Below, one piece after another: positions 63,665-64,000 of a stretch of 64,000 nt of DNA. How positions within the stretch are numbered: the stretch's first letter is position 1; each line of letters opens with the position of its first letter. Source of the DNA: Wocania_A spongiicola (GTDB taxonomy: Bacteria > Bacteroidota > Bacteroidia > Flavobacteriales > Flavobacteriaceae); assembly GCF_023502325.1 (NCBI RefSeq), contig NZ_JAMFLZ010000010.1:1-64000 (forward strand). Reading direction: 5' to 3'. The notes below the pieces were generated by a model. The model had not been told where the DNA came from. It did no database searches and saw nothing but the letters and a program-made list of their open reading frames with translations. Position numbers and translations under genes: made by a program.

Positions 63665-63724
63665 ATGTATTTCTAGATAAAAACAAGGCAATCCAGTTTT
63701 AAAAAAATTGTATATTCGCTACCT

Positions 63725-64000
63725 ATGACGAAAGAAGACATCAAGAATATAAAACAATTATTAGCTACACAAAAAAAGATAGTAATAGTGCCGCATAAAA
63801 ACCCTGATGGAGATGCAATTGGATCTACTTTAGGATTATATCATTATTTATTAAAACACAACCATAATGTTACAGTTATGGTACCTAATGATTATCCAAC
63901 TTTTTTAAAATGGATACCTGGTAATGAAACTATTTTAAAACACGATTCTCAAACTGAAACATGTGAAAATTTAATTGAAACTGCTGATATTATTTTCACT
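63725..64000 (+). CDS. nrnA: DHH-family phosphoesterase, NrnA-like (amino-terminal part)
   Basis: The frame begins at ATG 63725 and runs to the window edge (92 codons). The sequence IVIVPHKNPDGDAIGSTLGLYHYL is the first block of bifunctional oligoribonuclease / pAp phosphatase NrnA, with the metal-binding His and Asp residues. The enzyme degrades nanoRNA and 3'-phosphoadenosine 5'-phosphate. TATATTCG (63711-63718) resembles a -7 box only 7 bp before the ATG, so the mRNA may have a very short leader. Confidence 0.8.
   Translation, partial: MTKEDIKNIKQLLATQKKIVIVPHKNPDGDAIGSTLGLYHYLLKHNHNVTVMVPNDYPTFLKWIPGNETILKHDSQTETCENLIETADIIFT

Noticed and set aside
63636..63686. Longer start for ndk
   Set aside because: A -7 box TACTTTTG at 63657-63664 lies inside it; the conserved start is MATNRTFTMLKPDA.
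1..64000. CRISPR array, rRNA genes or classical insertion sequence
   Set aside because: No regularly spaced direct repeats with unique spacers, no rRNA-like stretch and no DDE-type transposase reading frame were seen.

Overview
The window looks like a chromosome segment of a marine-type member of the Flavobacteriaceae (Bacteroidota). It is AT-rich and carries SusC/SusD proteins, many TonB-dependent receptors and flavobacterial lipoproteins. Several promoters match the Bacteroidota pattern TTTG - about 18 bp - TAnnTTTG. It also holds a gene run I regard as typical of the group: parA-parB-DUF5683-dapB-lepB-WbqC-DUF6122.

Region A (1-3.9 kb): the amino-terminal part of a secreted repeat protein leaving the window, a LytTR regulator with a degenerate receiver domain, a canonical LytTR response regulator, and an unknown protein with a LuxR-like helix-turn-helix. 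Direct repeats with a 20-bp period lie upstream of the surface protein and of the degenerate regulator.

Region B (3.90-29.98 kb): an integrated, probably mobilizable island of about 26 kb. Its right end is the 3' end of an intact tRNA-Pro(TGG) gene. Its left end repeats 17 bp of that tRNA exactly. Just inside both ends lie paired TGCACACC boxes with the same 12-bp period. The right side carries a tyrosine integrase, a candidate oriT with consecutive hairpins, a BfmA/BtgA-type mobilization protein and a relaxase. The cargo, all on the minus strand, is a carbohydrate-utilisation locus: LacI regulator, SusC, SusD, mannonate dehydratase, two GH38 alpha-mannosidases, a cupin, an RraA-like protein, two SGNH acetylesterases each followed by a sugar-porter MFS protein, a glucose-1-dehydrogenase-like SDR and a lactonase. 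There are also two gene remnants. Together the genes suggest uptake and deacetylation of an alpha-mannoside, release of mannose, and its oxidation (mannose to mannonolactone to mannonate to 2-keto-3-deoxygluconate) without phosphorylation. The LacI gene and susC carry an identical 18-bp operator.

Region C (30-44.9 kb): chromosomal genes. A TonB receptor, a PQQ-type sugar dehydrogenase and a cytochrome c form a possible periplasmic sugar-oxidation module. Then come udk, a DivIC-like protein, the two methylmalonyl-CoA mutase subunits separated by two lipoproteins, a membrane-bound AraC-type regulator next to a repeated 11-mer, a second TonB receptor and a PHP-domain lipoprotein.

Region D (44.9-64 kb): housekeeping genes. 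These are an M16 protease, parAB, dapB, lepB, two rhomboids, mutL, ribH, a TPR protein, recF, a HEFNH-containing lipoprotein, a DUF721 protein, two cold-shock proteins, ndk and the start of an NrnA-like gene.
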